From Magnetospirillum sp. 15-1 (lineage in GTDB: Bacteria > Pseudomonadota > Alphaproteobacteria > Rhodospirillales > Magnetospirillaceae), in NCBI RefSeq assembly GCF_900184795.1, contig NZ_FXXN01000027.1, forward strand, positions 417,748 through 481,747: DNA of 64,000 nt. Direction: 5' to 3'. The position numbers and the translations under genes are program-made. The notes under the pieces are model-generated. The model was not told where the DNA came from, did not search any database, and saw only the letters and a list, made by a program, of their open reading frames with translations. Shown piece after piece: positions 20,178 to 29,579 of the stretch (its first letter is position 1; each line of letters starts with the position of its first letter).

Positions 20178-22554
20178 CGCGGCCATTCCCTCTCCGCTGA
20201 TCCTCAGCCTGGCCGCCTCGGTGGCCGGAACCGCCGCGCTGGGCATGGCCGAGGCCGGCTGGCCCGCCATCTCCGCCGCCGCCTTGGTGGCCGCGGTGTC
20301 CGGCGGCATGCTGCTGCTGCGCGCCCGCCGCCCGGCCGGCCGAGCCCCGATCCTGGCCGGAGCGCTGGAATCCGAAAGCCGCGCCGTCCTGGTGGTGGCC
20401 TCCACCGGCGGGGAGCTCTATCGCAATCAGGCGGCGCGCCGCCTGTTGGGCGGTGCCGCCGATCCCCTGGCCCCGCTCAAGGCGCTGGCCGCCGATGACG
20501 ATCGCGCCCTGGCCGAGATGGAGCGTCTCGACGCCGCCGCCGCGGTGGGGGCGCCGCGGCGCACCGAGGTGACCCTGGTCTCGGCGGGGGGCGGGCGTGA
20601 GTGGTTCGCGCTCGAGGTCCGGCCGGCGGGCAACTCCCAGGCGGTGGCCTGGGTCGCCGAGGACGTCAGTTCGCGCCGCGCCATCGAGGAGACCCTGCGG
20701 CGCGAGAACGAACTGCTGTCGGACTTCGTCGACCTGCTGCCGGTGGGCTGCTACTCGGCCGATGCCGACGGCACGGTGCGCTACGTCAACCAGCGCTTGG
20801 CCGAATGGCTGGGCAAGAGCGGCGACGAGATCGTCGGCTACAATCTGGCCGAGGTGTTCGGCACCGTTCCCAACCCGGAGGAGGAGCGGGCCGAGTTGCG
20901 CCTGCGCGGCCGCTCGGGCGAGGTGTTCCAGGCTCTGGTCGCCCATTCGGTGTTCGACGAGGGCGGCGAGATGTTCACCCGCTCCGTGGTGGTGCGCGAC
21001 CTGGTGCCGGAGCAGCAGTGGGAAAAGGCGCTGCGCGCCGCCGAACGCCGCTTCCGCTGGCTGTTCGACGATGCTCCCGTCGGCATCGCCCTGGTGGATC
21101 TGGATGGGGCCATCGGCGCCTGCAATCTGGCGCTGCAGGCCATGCTGGGCATCGACCGCGACGACATGATCGGCCGCGCCGTCATCGACGTCATCGCCGA
21201 GGAGAACCGGGCGCCGGCCTCGGAGCAATTGGGCAAGGTGATCGCCGGTTCCACTCCCGGCACCCATCTGGAGGTACGCCTCAAGGGGCGGCGTAACCTG
21301 ATCGCCCAACTGTTCGTCAGTCCCAGTCACGAGGACGGCGACATCTCCGGTCTGGTGATCCACTTCATCGACGCCACCGAGCAGCGCAATCTGGAGATGC
21401 AGTTTGCCCAAAGCCAGAAGATGCAGGCCATGGGCCAACTGGCCGGCGGGGTGGCCCACGACTTCAACAACCTGCTGACCGCCATGATCGGCTTTTGCGA
21501 CCTGCTGCTGCAGCGCCACGGGGCCGGCGACCCCAGCTTCGCCGACATCATGCAGGTCAAGCAGAACGCCAACCGCGCCGCCTCGCTGGTCCGCCAGTTG
21601 CTGGCCTTCTCCCGCCGCCAGGCCCTGCAGCCCCGCCTGCTGAACGTCACCGACGCCCTGGCCGAGCTGTCCAACCTGCTGCGCCGCTTGCTGGGCGAGA
21701 CCATCGAACTGCGCATGACCCACGGCCGCGCCCTGGGGCTGGTGCGCGTCGACCCCGGCCAGTTCGATCAGGTCATCATCAACCTTGCCGTCAATGCCCG
21801 TGACGCCATGCCGGGCGGCGGCGCGCTCACCATCCGCACCAACGCCGTCCACGTGGACCAGCCGGTGCAGCGCGGCCCCGAACTGATGCCGGCCGGCGAT
21901 TACGTGCAGATCGAGGTGGCCGATACCGGCACCGGCATCGGCAAGGAGAATCTGGCCCGCATCTTCGAGCCGTTCTTCTCCACCAAGGAGGTGGGAGCCG
22001 GCACCGGCTTGGGCCTGTCCACCGTCTATGGCATCGTGCGCCAGACCGACGGCTTCATCTTCGTGGAATCCGAGCCCGGCCAGGGCGCCACCTTCTCCAT
22101 CTACCTGCCGCGCATCGACGCCGACCCGGCGGCCGAGACCAAACGCCCCGCCCAGCAGACCGAGACGGTGGGCGCCGACCTCACCGGCTCGGGCACCATC
22201 TTGCTGGTCGAGGACGAGGACGCCGTCCGCCTGTTCGGGGCCCGCGCCCTCCGGAACAAGGGCTATACGGTGATCGAGGCCCGTTCGGGCGAGCAGGCCA
22301 TGGAGGTGCTGAACGGCGGCGAGCCCATCCAGGTCCTCATCTCGGACGTGGTCATGCCCGGCATGGACGGCGTGACGCTCGCCCGCTTCGTCCGCATGGA
22401 GCGCCCGGCCATCAAGGTGATCCTCATCTCCGGCTATTCCGAGGACGTCGCACGCGACGGCATCGATCCCGACGCCGGCATCCATTTTCTCCCCAAGCCC
22501 TTCTCGCTCAAGCAGCTGGCCGGGGCGGTCAAGCAGGTGATGGAAGAGGGATAG
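20167..22554 (+). CDS. cckA: Hybrid sensor histidine kinase CckA
   Basis: 795 residues. Two N-terminal transmembrane helices (about 11-27 and 33-51), two or three PAS-like domains (about 65-400), HisKA domain with phospho-His431 in GGVAHDFNNLLTA, HATPase domain (VNARDAMPGGG, DTGTGIG, GTGLGLSTVYG), and a receiver domain with Asp727 in ISDVVMPGMDG. This is the CckA layout; CckA feeds phosphate through ChpT to CtrA, which controls motility and cell-cycle genes. The TTG start at 20167 lies inside flhB, so the genes are coupled; a downstream start cannot be excluded. Confidence 0.92.
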   Translation: MRTDAAIPSPLILSLAASVAGTAALGMAEAGWPAISAAALVAAVSGGMLLLRARRPAGRAPILAGALESESRAVLVVASTGGELYRNQAARRLLGGAADPLAPLKALAADDDRALAEMERLDAAAAVGAPRRTEVTLVSAGGGREWFALEVRPAGNSQAVAWVAEDVSSRRAIEETLRRENELLSDFVDLLPVGCYSADADGTVRYVNQRLAEWLGKSGDEIVGYNLAEVFGTVPNPEEERAELRLRGRSGEVFQALVAHSVFDEGGEMFTRSVVVRDLVPEQQWEKALRAAERRFRWLFDDAPVGIALVDLDGAIGACNLALQAMLGIDRDDMIGRAVIDVIAEENRAPASEQLGKVIAGSTPGTHLEVRLKGRRNLIAQLFVSPSHEDGDISGLVIHFIDATEQRNLEMQFAQSQKMQAMGQLAGGVAHDFNNLLTAMIGFCDLLLQRHGAGDPSFADIMQVKQNANRAASLVRQLLAFSRRQALQPRLLNVTDALAELSNLLRRLLGETIELRMTHGRALGLVRVDPGQFDQVIINLAVNARDAMPGGGALTIRTNAVHVDQPVQRGPELMPAGDYVQIEVADTGTGIGKENLARIFEPFFSTKEVGAGTGLGLSTVYGIVRQTDGFIFVESEPGQGATFSIYLPRIDADPAAETKRPAQQTETVGADLTGSGTILLVEDEDAVRLFGARALRNKGYTVIEARSGEQAMEVLNGGEPIQVLISDVVMPGMDGVTLARFVRMERPAIKVILISGYSEDVARDGIDPDAGIHFLPKPFSLKQLAGAVKQVMEEG

Positions 22555-22567
22555 CAAACCGTTCCAA

Positions 22568-22582
22568 GAACCCAATCAGAAC
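22568..22582. promoter_or_regulatory. LexA (SOS) box GAAC-N7-GAAC
   Basis: Direct repeat GAAC CCAATCA GAAC, matching the alphaproteobacterial SOS box read on the minus strand as GTTC-N7-GTTC. A further GAAC follows at 22589 with six-base spacing. Confidence 0.6.
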
Positions 22583-22604
22583 AAATGCGAACAATTCCCT
22601 TTGC

Positions 22605-22619
22605 GTTCTCCTCTCGTTC
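22605..22619 (+). promoter_or_regulatory. LexA (SOS) box GTTC-N7-GTTC in recA promoter
   Basis: GTTC TCCTCTC GTTC, the alphaproteobacterial SOS box, overlapping the likely recA promoter (TTGCGT at 22601, TAGCGT at 22623), 60 bases upstream of the recA start. Confidence 0.75.
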
Positions 22620-22678
22620 GTGTAGCGTAATCCTCGTTGCGGAACCGCCCGGTTCAGGATAGATGAAGGGGAACGGCC

Positions 22679-23758
<1,080 letters not shown>

Positions 23759-23785
23759 CCGGGGCGGACATTCGACCGTTACAAA

Positions 23786-23817
23786 AAAGGCTATCCGCTG
23801 GAAGGCGGATAGCCTTT
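23786..23817 (+). terminator. Rho-independent terminator of recA
   Basis: AAAGGCTATCCGC / GCGGATAGCCTTT stem (13 bp) with a six-base loop, 28 bases after the stop codon, ending in TTTCT. Confidence 0.85.
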
Positions 23818-23852
23818 CTGCGTGAGGGAGGGAGGGCTGTCGCCGTTCCGCC

Positions 23853-24020
23853 AAAAAGAAACCCCCCGGTTATGCACCGGGGGGTAAGTCAAACAGGGAG
23901 GCTTCACGTCTAGGAGACGTAGGGTCCGAAGACCCGAAACCCAGGCATTGCACCTGGGAACGAGGTGGCGGAAACCGCCGATCTCGGGACCTGTTGCGGT
24001 GCAACAAGTCGTAAGTACTC
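23853..24020 (-). ncRNA. Candidate structured small RNA (about 168 nt), unassigned
   Basis: No open frame fits here, but the minus strand folds into six consecutive hairpins: GTTGC/GCAAC (23993-24005), GGCGG/CCGCC within CGAG/CTCG (23961-23986), CCCAGG/CCTGGG (23940-23958), GGGTC-TTCG-GACCC (23922-23935), ACGTC-TCCTA-GACGT (23906-23920), and a terminator stem ACCGGGGGGT pairing with ACCCCCCGGT (23861-23885) followed by TTTCTTTTT. The stable C(UUCG)G loop and the U-run occur only in the minus orientation. A possible promoter lies upstream (TTTGGT 24050-24055, TATGCC 24027-24032, 17-base spacer). Single-stranded CCTCCC and the UCCU loop could pair with Shine-Dalgarno sequences. Family not recognised. 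Confidence 0.6.
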
Positions 24021-24066
24021 ATGTACGGCATAGCGGCCATTTGAACCACACCAAAAACCAGGACAG

Positions 24067-24089
24067 AGGCATGCGATCAGCGCATGCCT
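24067..24089 (-). terminator. Hairpin downstream of the LysR gene
   Basis: AGGCATGCG / CGCATGCCT, 9-bp stem with a five-base loop, 28 bases past the LysR stop; on the minus strand TTTTT follows after about 9 bases, so termination would be weak. On the plus strand CTTTT follows within 4 bases. Confidence 0.5.
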
Positions 24090-24117
24090 TGGCTTTTCAG
24101 GTAGGGTTTTTGCCGGA

Positions 24118-25011
24118 TCAGGCGCTTTCGGCGATCTTGGAAAGCAGGAAGTCGCGGAACACCGTGATGCGCTTGGAATGGCGCAATTCCTCGGGGTAGA
24201 CGAAATACGTCTCCACCTTGGGGCCCTTCAGTTCGGGCAGGATGTGGACCAGCGCCTCGGCTTCGCCGCGCAGGTATTCCGGCATGGCGGCTATCCCCAA
24301 GCCGCTTTTGACGGCGCGGTAGATGCCGTAGATATTGTTGACCTCCAGCACCGGCCGGCGCGGCCGGTCGGGGGAGGCACCGGCTTCCAGCAGCCAGTTG
24401 ACATTGGACACCGGGGCCGAGACGCGGGTGTCGTCGCCGTAGACGATGATGCGGTGGTTGTCCAGATCATCGGCGGATTTGGGGATGCCGTATTGTTCGA
24501 TATATGACGGTGAAGCGAACACCGCGTAGTTCATGGACATCAGGTGACGCTGGATCAGATCGGGCTGGCGCGGCGGCATCATGCGGATGGCCACGTCGGC
24601 CTCGCGCATGGCCAGGTCCAGTTCGCCGTCGAACAGCACCATGGTCACCGCGATCTCGGGATAGAGATCGAGGAATTCCTTGATGCGCGGCGTCAGCCAC
24701 AGCGAGCCGAAGGCCACGGTGGTGGTGATCTTCAGCGGCCCCTGGGCGCGCTCGCGGCTTTCGGTGAGCAGCGCCTCGGTCATGGCCAGTTTGGAGAACA
24801 CGTCGCGGGCGGTCCGGTAGAGCAGTTCTCCCTGCTCGGTAAGGATCAGCCCACGGGCGTGGCGATGGAACAGGGGCAGGTTAAGGCTTTCCTCCAGCGC
24901 GCTGATCTGGCGGCTGACGGCCGATTGGCTGAGATTGAGTACTTCGCCCGCATGGGTGAAGCTGCCCGCCTCGGCGACGGCATGGAAAACCCTAAGCTTA
25001 TCCCAGTCCAT
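24118..25011 (-). CDS. LysR-family transcriptional regulator
   Basis: 297 residues: N-terminal winged helix-turn-helix (about 1-60, with SFTHAGEVLNLSQSAVSRQI), then a periplasmic-binding-protein-like effector domain (LKITTTVAFGSLWLTPRIKE onward). It stands alone between recA/small RNA and trxB, so the target is not given by a divergent partner. The effector is unknown. The start MDWDKLRVFHAVAEAGSF is typical of the family. Confidence 0.93.
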   Translation of the reverse strand: MDWDKLRVFHAVAEAGSFTHAGEVLNLSQSAVSRQISALEESLNLPLFHRHARGLILTEQGELLYRTARDVFSKLAMTEALLTESRERAQGPLKITTTVAFGSLWLTPRIKEFLDLYPEIAVTMVLFDGELDLAMREADVAIRMMPPRQPDLIQRHLMSMNYAVFASPSYIEQYGIPKSADDLDNHRIIVYGDDTRVSAPVSNVNWLLEAGASPDRPRRPVLEVNNIYGIYRAVKSGLGIAAMPEYLRGEAEALVHILPELKGPKVETYFVYPEELRHSKRITVFRDFLLSKIAESA

Positions 25012-25085
25012 GGTACGACCGGTCTCCTCCCCTGGCGGATTATGCTTTCCGCCTCCCCAACTATTACCGGCTACTGTGCCGTAAC

Positions 25086-26036
25086 TTAACCGCCATGTCC
25101 ATGCGCCGCGAGGAAGCGCTCGGCTTCCAGCGCCGCCATGCAGCCGGTACCGGCGGCGGTGACCGCCTGGCGATAGATCTTGTCCTGCACGTCACCGGCG
25201 GCGAACACGCCCGGCACGTTGGTGGCGACCGAGCCGGGGGCGGTGACCAGATAGCCCTCGTCGTCCATGTCCAGGGTACCCTTGAACAGGTCGGTGTTGG
25301 GGGTGTGGCCGATGGCGATGAACACGCCGTCCACCGGCAGCACGCTGAGCGCGCCGGTCTTGACGTTCTTGATGCGCACGCCGGTGACGCCGGGGGGATT
25401 GCTGTCGCCGACGATCTCGTCGACGACGCTGTCCCAGGCCACCGAGACCTTGGGATTGGCGAACAGGCGATCCTGGGCAATCTTTTCCGAGCGGAGCGCG
25501 TCGCGGCGATGGATCAGGGTGACCTTGGAGGCGATGCCGGCCAGATAGAGGGCTTCCTCCACCGCCGAGTTGCCGCCGCCGACCACCGCCACTTCCTTGC
25601 CCCGGAAGAAGAAGCCGTCGCAGGTGGCGCAGGCCGACACGCCGAAGCCCGAGAAGGTCTTTTCGGATTCGATGCCCAGCCAGCGGGCGGTGGCGCCGGT
25701 GCAGATGATCAGCGTGTCGCCGGTATAGGTGTCGCCCGAATCGCCCACCGCGGTGAAGGGGCGCTTGGAGAGATCCACCGAGACGATGGTGTCGTCCATG
25801 AAGCGGGTACCCACGTGCTCGGCCTGGGCCTGCATCTGCTCCATCAGCCAGGGGCCCTGGACGGCCTCGGCGAAGCCGGGGAAGTTCTCCACGTCGGTGG
25901 TGATGGTCAACTGGCCGCCGGGCTGCAATCCGGCAACCAGCATGGGCTCGAGATTGGCGCGCGCCGCATAGATGGCGGCGGTGCAGCCGGCGGGCCCGGA
26001 GCCCAGAATCAGAACCTTGGAGTGGTGGTGTGCCAT
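25086..26036 (-). CDS. trxB: Thioredoxin reductase
   Basis: FAD/NADPH enzyme that reduces thioredoxin. 316 residues: FAD site GSGPAGCTAAIYAARA, redox-active ACATCDG (Cys136 and Cys139), NADPH-binding VVGGGNSAVEEALYL, and the C-terminal GVFAAGDVQDKIYRQAVTAA segment. It lies just downstream of a peroxiredoxin gene in the same direction, which suggests a shared role in peroxide defence, but a hairpin and an own promoter lie between. Confidence 0.97.
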   Translation of the reverse strand: MAHHHSKVLILGSGPAGCTAAIYAARANLEPMLVAGLQPGGQLTITTDVENFPGFAEAVQGPWLMEQMQAQAEHVGTRFMDDTIVSVDLSKRPFTAVGDSGDTYTGDTLIICTGATARWLGIESEKTFSGFGVSACATCDGFFFRGKEVAVVGGGNSAVEEALYLAGIASKVTLIHRRDALRSEKIAQDRLFANPKVSVAWDSVVDEIVGDSNPPGVTGVRIKNVKTGALSVLPVDGVFIAIGHTPNTDLFKGTLDMDDEGYLVTAPGSVATNVPGVFAAGDVQDKIYRQAVTAAGTGCMAALEAERFLAAHGHGG

Positions 26037-26074
26037 CGACAGCTTCCCGGTTTAATTAGATGTTGTTGCGCTAC

Positions 26075-26103
26075 AGCATATGGACAGGGCGCGCCGCTGG
26101 CAA
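26075..26103 (-). promoter_or_regulatory. Sigma70-like promoter of trxB, -35 inside a hairpin loop
   Basis: Minus strand TTGCCA (26098-26103), 17-base spacer, TATGCT (26075-26080), about 40 bases before the trxB start. The -35 spans the loop of the hairpin at 26087-26114. Confidence 0.5.
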
Positions 26104-26114
26104 GCGGCGCGCCC
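26087..26114. terminator. 12-bp GC-rich hairpin after the peroxiredoxin gene
   Basis: GGGCGCGCCGCT / AGCGGCGCGCCC with a 4-base loop, 20 bases past the peroxiredoxin stop. No long U-run on the minus strand. Confidence 0.55.
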
Positions 26115-26133
26115 TTGATTTCAACTCCGAATC

Positions 26134-26757
<624 letters not shown>

Positions 26758-26802
26758 TATGGAAGCTCCGTATATAGGGCTTGGTGGGAAATGATGCCGA
26801 GA

Positions 26803-26831
26803 AATCTAGTCTGGTTTCCCGGCTTACGCAA
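26803..26831 (-). promoter_or_regulatory. Sigma70-like promoter of the peroxiredoxin gene
   Basis: Minus strand TTGCGT (26826-26831), 17-base spacer, TAGATT (26803-26808), about 45 bases before the start codon. Confidence 0.6.
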
Positions 26832-26967
26832 GATGGAATGATTACAAAACTTCCGCCATACCCCCGCCTGCGAAGGATATTAACTCTCAGTTTCCCTATG
26901 GGTATGGCCGCCCCGGCCGGAAAGGCCGCCGCCCCGGGGAAAATCGTCGTCCCGACGGAACGTGACA

Positions 26968-26995
26968 CTTGCTGGCGGCGCCTGAGTAATATAAT
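26968..26995 (+). promoter_or_regulatory. Sigma70-like promoter of the Lrp-family gene
   Basis: CTTGCT (26968-26973), 16-base spacer, perfect TATAAT (26990-26995), 32 bases upstream of the start codon. Confidence 0.6.
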
Positions 26996-27027
26996 TTCGC
27001 AAACCTAAGTGGTTTTGGAGTTCCCTT

Positions 27028-27528
27028 ATGCAGCGGGTCAAGCTTGACCGCATCGATCGGCGCATTTTGGCCGACCTGCAGGCCGACGGCCGGATGACCA
27101 ATGTCGAACTGGCGAGACGGGCGGGAATCTCGGCGCCGCCGTGCCTGCGACGGGTGCGGGCGCTGGAGGACGCGGGCTACGTCAAGGGCTACCACGCCGA
27201 GATCGACCCCGCCGCCCTGGGCTTCAACGTCACGGTGTTCGCCCATGTGGGCCTGAACAGTCAGGCCGAGGCCGACCTCAAGGGGTTCGAGGATCTGGTC
27301 AAGGGCTGGCCCGAGGTGCGCGAATGCCACATGCTGGCCGGTGAGACCGATTTCCTGCTCAAGGTGGTGGCCCACGACTGGGACGATTACCAGCGCTTCC
27401 TCACCACCCGCCTGACCGCCGCGCCCAATATCAGTCACGTGAAAAGCGCCCTGGCCATCCGCACCTCCAAGCTGCAGCCGGGCGTGCCCATCGACGTGGA
27501 TTCCGGCCCCGAGCCCGAGCACGAATAG
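27028..27528 (+). CDS. Lrp/AsnC-family transcriptional regulator
   Basis: 166 residues: N-terminal helix-turn-helix (LDRIDRRILADLQADGRMTN to AGISAPPCLRRVRALEDAGY), then the RAM ligand-binding domain (VRECHMLAGETDFLLKVVAH). The C-terminal tail is acidic (DVDSGPEPEHE). Divergent from the peroxiredoxin gene with a 270-base gap. Ligand unknown; amino acids are usual for the family. Confidence 0.95.
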   Translation: MQRVKLDRIDRRILADLQADGRMTNVELARRAGISAPPCLRRVRALEDAGYVKGYHAEIDPAALGFNVTVFAHVGLNSQAEADLKGFEDLVKGWPEVRECHMLAGETDFLLKVVAHDWDDYQRFLTTRLTAAPNISHVKSALAIRTSKLQPGVPIDVDSGPEPEHE

Positions 27529-27614
27529 ACGGTTACTGTGGCCCCTCAATCGCCGGGCGCGTGCCTCCGCACGCTTGGCTCCCGCGGCATAAGCCGCGCG
27601 GCCCCTTGGGCCTA

Positions 27615-27651
27615 GCAAAACCCCGATGAGCTCTGCGCATCGGGGTTTTGC
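27615..27651. terminator. Bidirectional terminator between lrp and a hypothetical gene
   Basis: GCAAAACCCCGATG / CATCGGGGTTTTGC, a 14-bp stem with a 9-base loop; A-run and T-run flanks make it work on both strands. Confidence 0.85.
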
Positions 27652-27652
27652 G

Positions 27653-28069
27653 TTACTTCGCCAGCCTCTGGCGGATTTCCCCCTCGCAGCCCATCAGCCA
27701 GGCGACCCGCTTCAGGCGGGCGCTTTGTTCCGCCATTTCCTGCCGCTCCTTTTCGGCCCGGTCGTCGACGCGGCTCTGTTCCCGGTTCAGCCGGTCCATG
27801 CGGCCCTCGATGGCCGAGGCTTCACGCTGCAGCTCGGCCTCGATGCGGGCGCGCCGCGCCGGCCGGCCCAGCAGTTCGTCACGCTCGGCGAGTACGACCG
27901 TCAACTGCTTTTCCCAGAAACTTCCCGGAAAAAGGGCGGCACTGATGGATGCCGGGCCGCCCTGGGGAGCGCAGGATTCGCTCAGGGCCAGGGAAGACGG
28001 CGGCAGGACCGCCCAGACGAGAAAGGCCAATCCGGCTCCGATCAGCAGCATATCGCGAAGACGCAACAT
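27653..28069 (-). CDS. Hypothetical membrane-anchored coiled-coil protein
   Basis: 138 residues: one N-terminal hydrophobic helix (DMLLIGAGLAFLVWAVLPPS), then a long charged helical region (ERDELLGRPARRARIEAELQ and onward to QEMAEQSARLKRV) that looks like a coiled coil, ending with one cysteine (WLMGCEGEIRQRLAK). The start at 28069 has GGAGG at proper spacing; an ATG two codons earlier is too close to it. Family not recognised. Confidence 0.55.
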   Translation of the reverse strand: MLRLRDMLLIGAGLAFLVWAVLPPSSLALSESCAPQGGPASISAALFPGSFWEKQLTVVLAERDELLGRPARRARIEAELQREASAIEGRMDRLNREQSRVDDRAEKERQEMAEQSARLKRVAWLMGCEGEIRQRLAK

Positions 28070-28347
28070 CGCCATGCCCTCCGTTCTGTCCCGGCCATGA
28101 TAGGACGGCGTTCCGCTGCCGACAAATGCCGATCCACCGGGGAAGGTTTGCACGAAAAGGCGTTTTCCCCCAACGGGCAACCGGGAATGGAGCCCCCCGC
28201 GCACGACGGGCCGCCTATTGATTCTTTCCTGCCGCAACTATGCATGAGGTTTGTGCATGGCTGCCCTCGAACTCCTTTCGCACTTGCGAGAAGGCGTGTA
28301 CATGGCGGGGACAGGCCGAGAGAATATGTGCGGCCAAGGAGAGGACC

Positions 28348-28500
28348 ATGATCGTTTCCACCATGGACATCGTGATGGCCGCCATCGGCATTCTGACCAT
28401 CGCCGGCTTTGGCATTTCCATCAGTGCCTGGCGCCATGCCGTCCGGATCGAGCGCGAGCTTGCCAAGGACGACCACGCGGGTATCCCGTCAGCGATCTAG
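28348..28500 (+). CDS. Small single-helix membrane protein (50 aa)
   Basis: Begins MIVSTMDIVMAAIGILTIAG with an uninterrupted hydrophobic helix (residues about 7-26) followed by a basic, charged tail (WRHAVRIERELAKDDH). AGGAGAGG precedes the ATG at good distance. It is too small for a confident family call. It is followed by a cluster of inverted repeats. Confidence 0.6.
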   Translation: MIVSTMDIVMAAIGILTIAGFGISISAWRHAVRIERELAKDDHAGIPSAI

Positions 28501-28633
28501 AGTGCATCAGCTTCAAGCTGAAGCACTCCAGGATTCGGTCTGTACGAAAAAGCTTTGCTTTTTCAGGGCTCAAGTCCCGCTTGGGCTTAAGAGTTTTTCG
28601 ATCTTCCGATTCGGCTTAAGTGCGAAAAACTCT
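28500..28633. repeat. Cluster of intergenic inverted repeats
   Basis: Three nested palindromes: GAGTGC/GCACTC around CAGCT/AGCTG (28500-28528); AAAAAGC/GCTTTTT near 28547-28562; and an 11-bp pair AGAGTTTTTCG / CGAAAAACTCT (28590-28600 and 28623-28633) enclosing a CTTAAG. AT-rich relative to neighbours. No coding sequence. Confidence 0.6.
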
Positions 28634-28650
28634 GGTCACCGGCCCGCCGC

Positions 28651-29211
28651 TTAATCCCCACCGAACGACAGCCACAGGCCGGTCCGGTCGCGGCGCAGGG
28701 TGATCCCGGCCCGCGCCGCCAGGGTGGCCAGCCGGCCCCTTATGTCGAGGCCGAAGCGGCGGATCAGGTGATCGCCGATTCCGCCGGCCGCGGCCCAGCC
28801 GTCCGGCCGGGCGATCTCCTTCATCACCAGACGCAACAGGCCGGTCTCGTTCAGGTCGAAATCCTGGCGGGCTTCGATGCCGGCCGCCGACAGGTGGTCG
28901 ATGTCGGCGGCGAAGCCCTTGTCGTTGGAGGCGATCACCACCGGTCCGGGAACCGGGCGGGCCGCCATTTCCCGCACGGCGCGGGCGATGGCCTGATCGG
29001 CGGCCTGGGACGGGGCGTCATCGGGAACCGGGGTTTCCGCGGCCACCGCAATACCCCGCCGCGCCAGGGCCTTGCGCCATGGCGCCATGGCCGCCTCGCG
29101 CCCGAACAGCTCGACGCGGCCGGCCCCGGCCCAGCGGCCCAGGGATTCCAATTGCCGGGGGCTGGTCAAATTCTCACAATCGATCAATACGATAGCGTTG
29201 CTTCTGGTCAC
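28651..29211 (-). CDS. NYN-domain-like (PIN-fold) protein
   Basis: 186 residues. The N-terminal NAIVLIDCENLTSPRQLESL and the later PVVIASNDKGFAADIDHLSA have the spacing and acidic residues of NYN/PIN-fold ribonucleases (D-x-E-N near the start, N-D-x-x-F in the middle). The C-terminal part (GDHLIRRFGLDIRGRLATLA) is a helical extension. A nuclease role is inferred from fold motifs only. Divergent from the 75-codon gene. Confidence 0.55.
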   Translation of the reverse strand: MTRSNAIVLIDCENLTSPRQLESLGRWAGAGRVELFGREAAMAPWRKALARRGIAVAAETPVPDDAPSQAADQAIARAVREMAARPVPGPVVIASNDKGFAADIDHLSAAGIEARQDFDLNETGLLRLVMKEIARPDGWAAAGGIGDHLIRRFGLDIRGRLATLAARAGITLRRDRTGLWLSFGGD

Positions 29212-29351
29212 GGATTCCTATCCCGCATGGCACAAAATTCACGACACGGCTTCCCGTCCGGCTCCGTGTCATATAACCTCTGTCAGATCGGGGCCGTTCC
29301 AGGCTCCGGCAGGATGATCATCTCATCCGGGTGAATTCGGCGGGAGTAGGA

Positions 29352-29579
29352 ATGTTCAAGCGCAAGTCCGTTGATGCACAGGTCGGCGACATGTTCATCA
29401 AGACCCACGACACCAAGAAGAGCGTTTGGGTGGTCGAGAAGATTTTCGAGCACGTGGACGGCATCATGCATGCCCGGCTGTTCAACAAGCTGCAGCCCAA
29501 GACCATGATTACCGTATCGGCCTCGACGCTCGCCGATCCCGACTTCTTTCACCGGGCTCCCCCCGCCCCGCTGGACTGA
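29352..29579 (+). CDS. Conserved hypothetical protein (75 aa)
   Basis: Begins MFKRKSVDAQVGDMFIKTHD; a small beta-rich protein (VWVVEKIFEHVDGIMHARLF) with no membrane segment. GGGAGTAGGA precedes the ATG at 29352; an in-frame GTG 21 bases earlier is less likely. Its 3' end overlaps the convergent DUF4239-like gene by 31 bases. Family not recognised. Confidence 0.6.
   Translation: MFKRKSVDAQVGDMFIKTHDTKKSVWVVEKIFEHVDGIMHARLFNKLQPKTMITVSASTLADPDFFHRAPPAPLD

Noticed and set aside
20146-22575. 809-codon open frame opposite cckA
   Set aside because: cckA has a full set of kinase and receiver motifs in the other strand; the antisense frame has none.
23853-24020. Structured region as 6S RNA, tmRNA or SRP RNA
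   Set aside because: No long closing stem with central bubble (6S), no tag frame or tRNA-like ends (tmRNA), and no SRP apical loop; left as unassigned.
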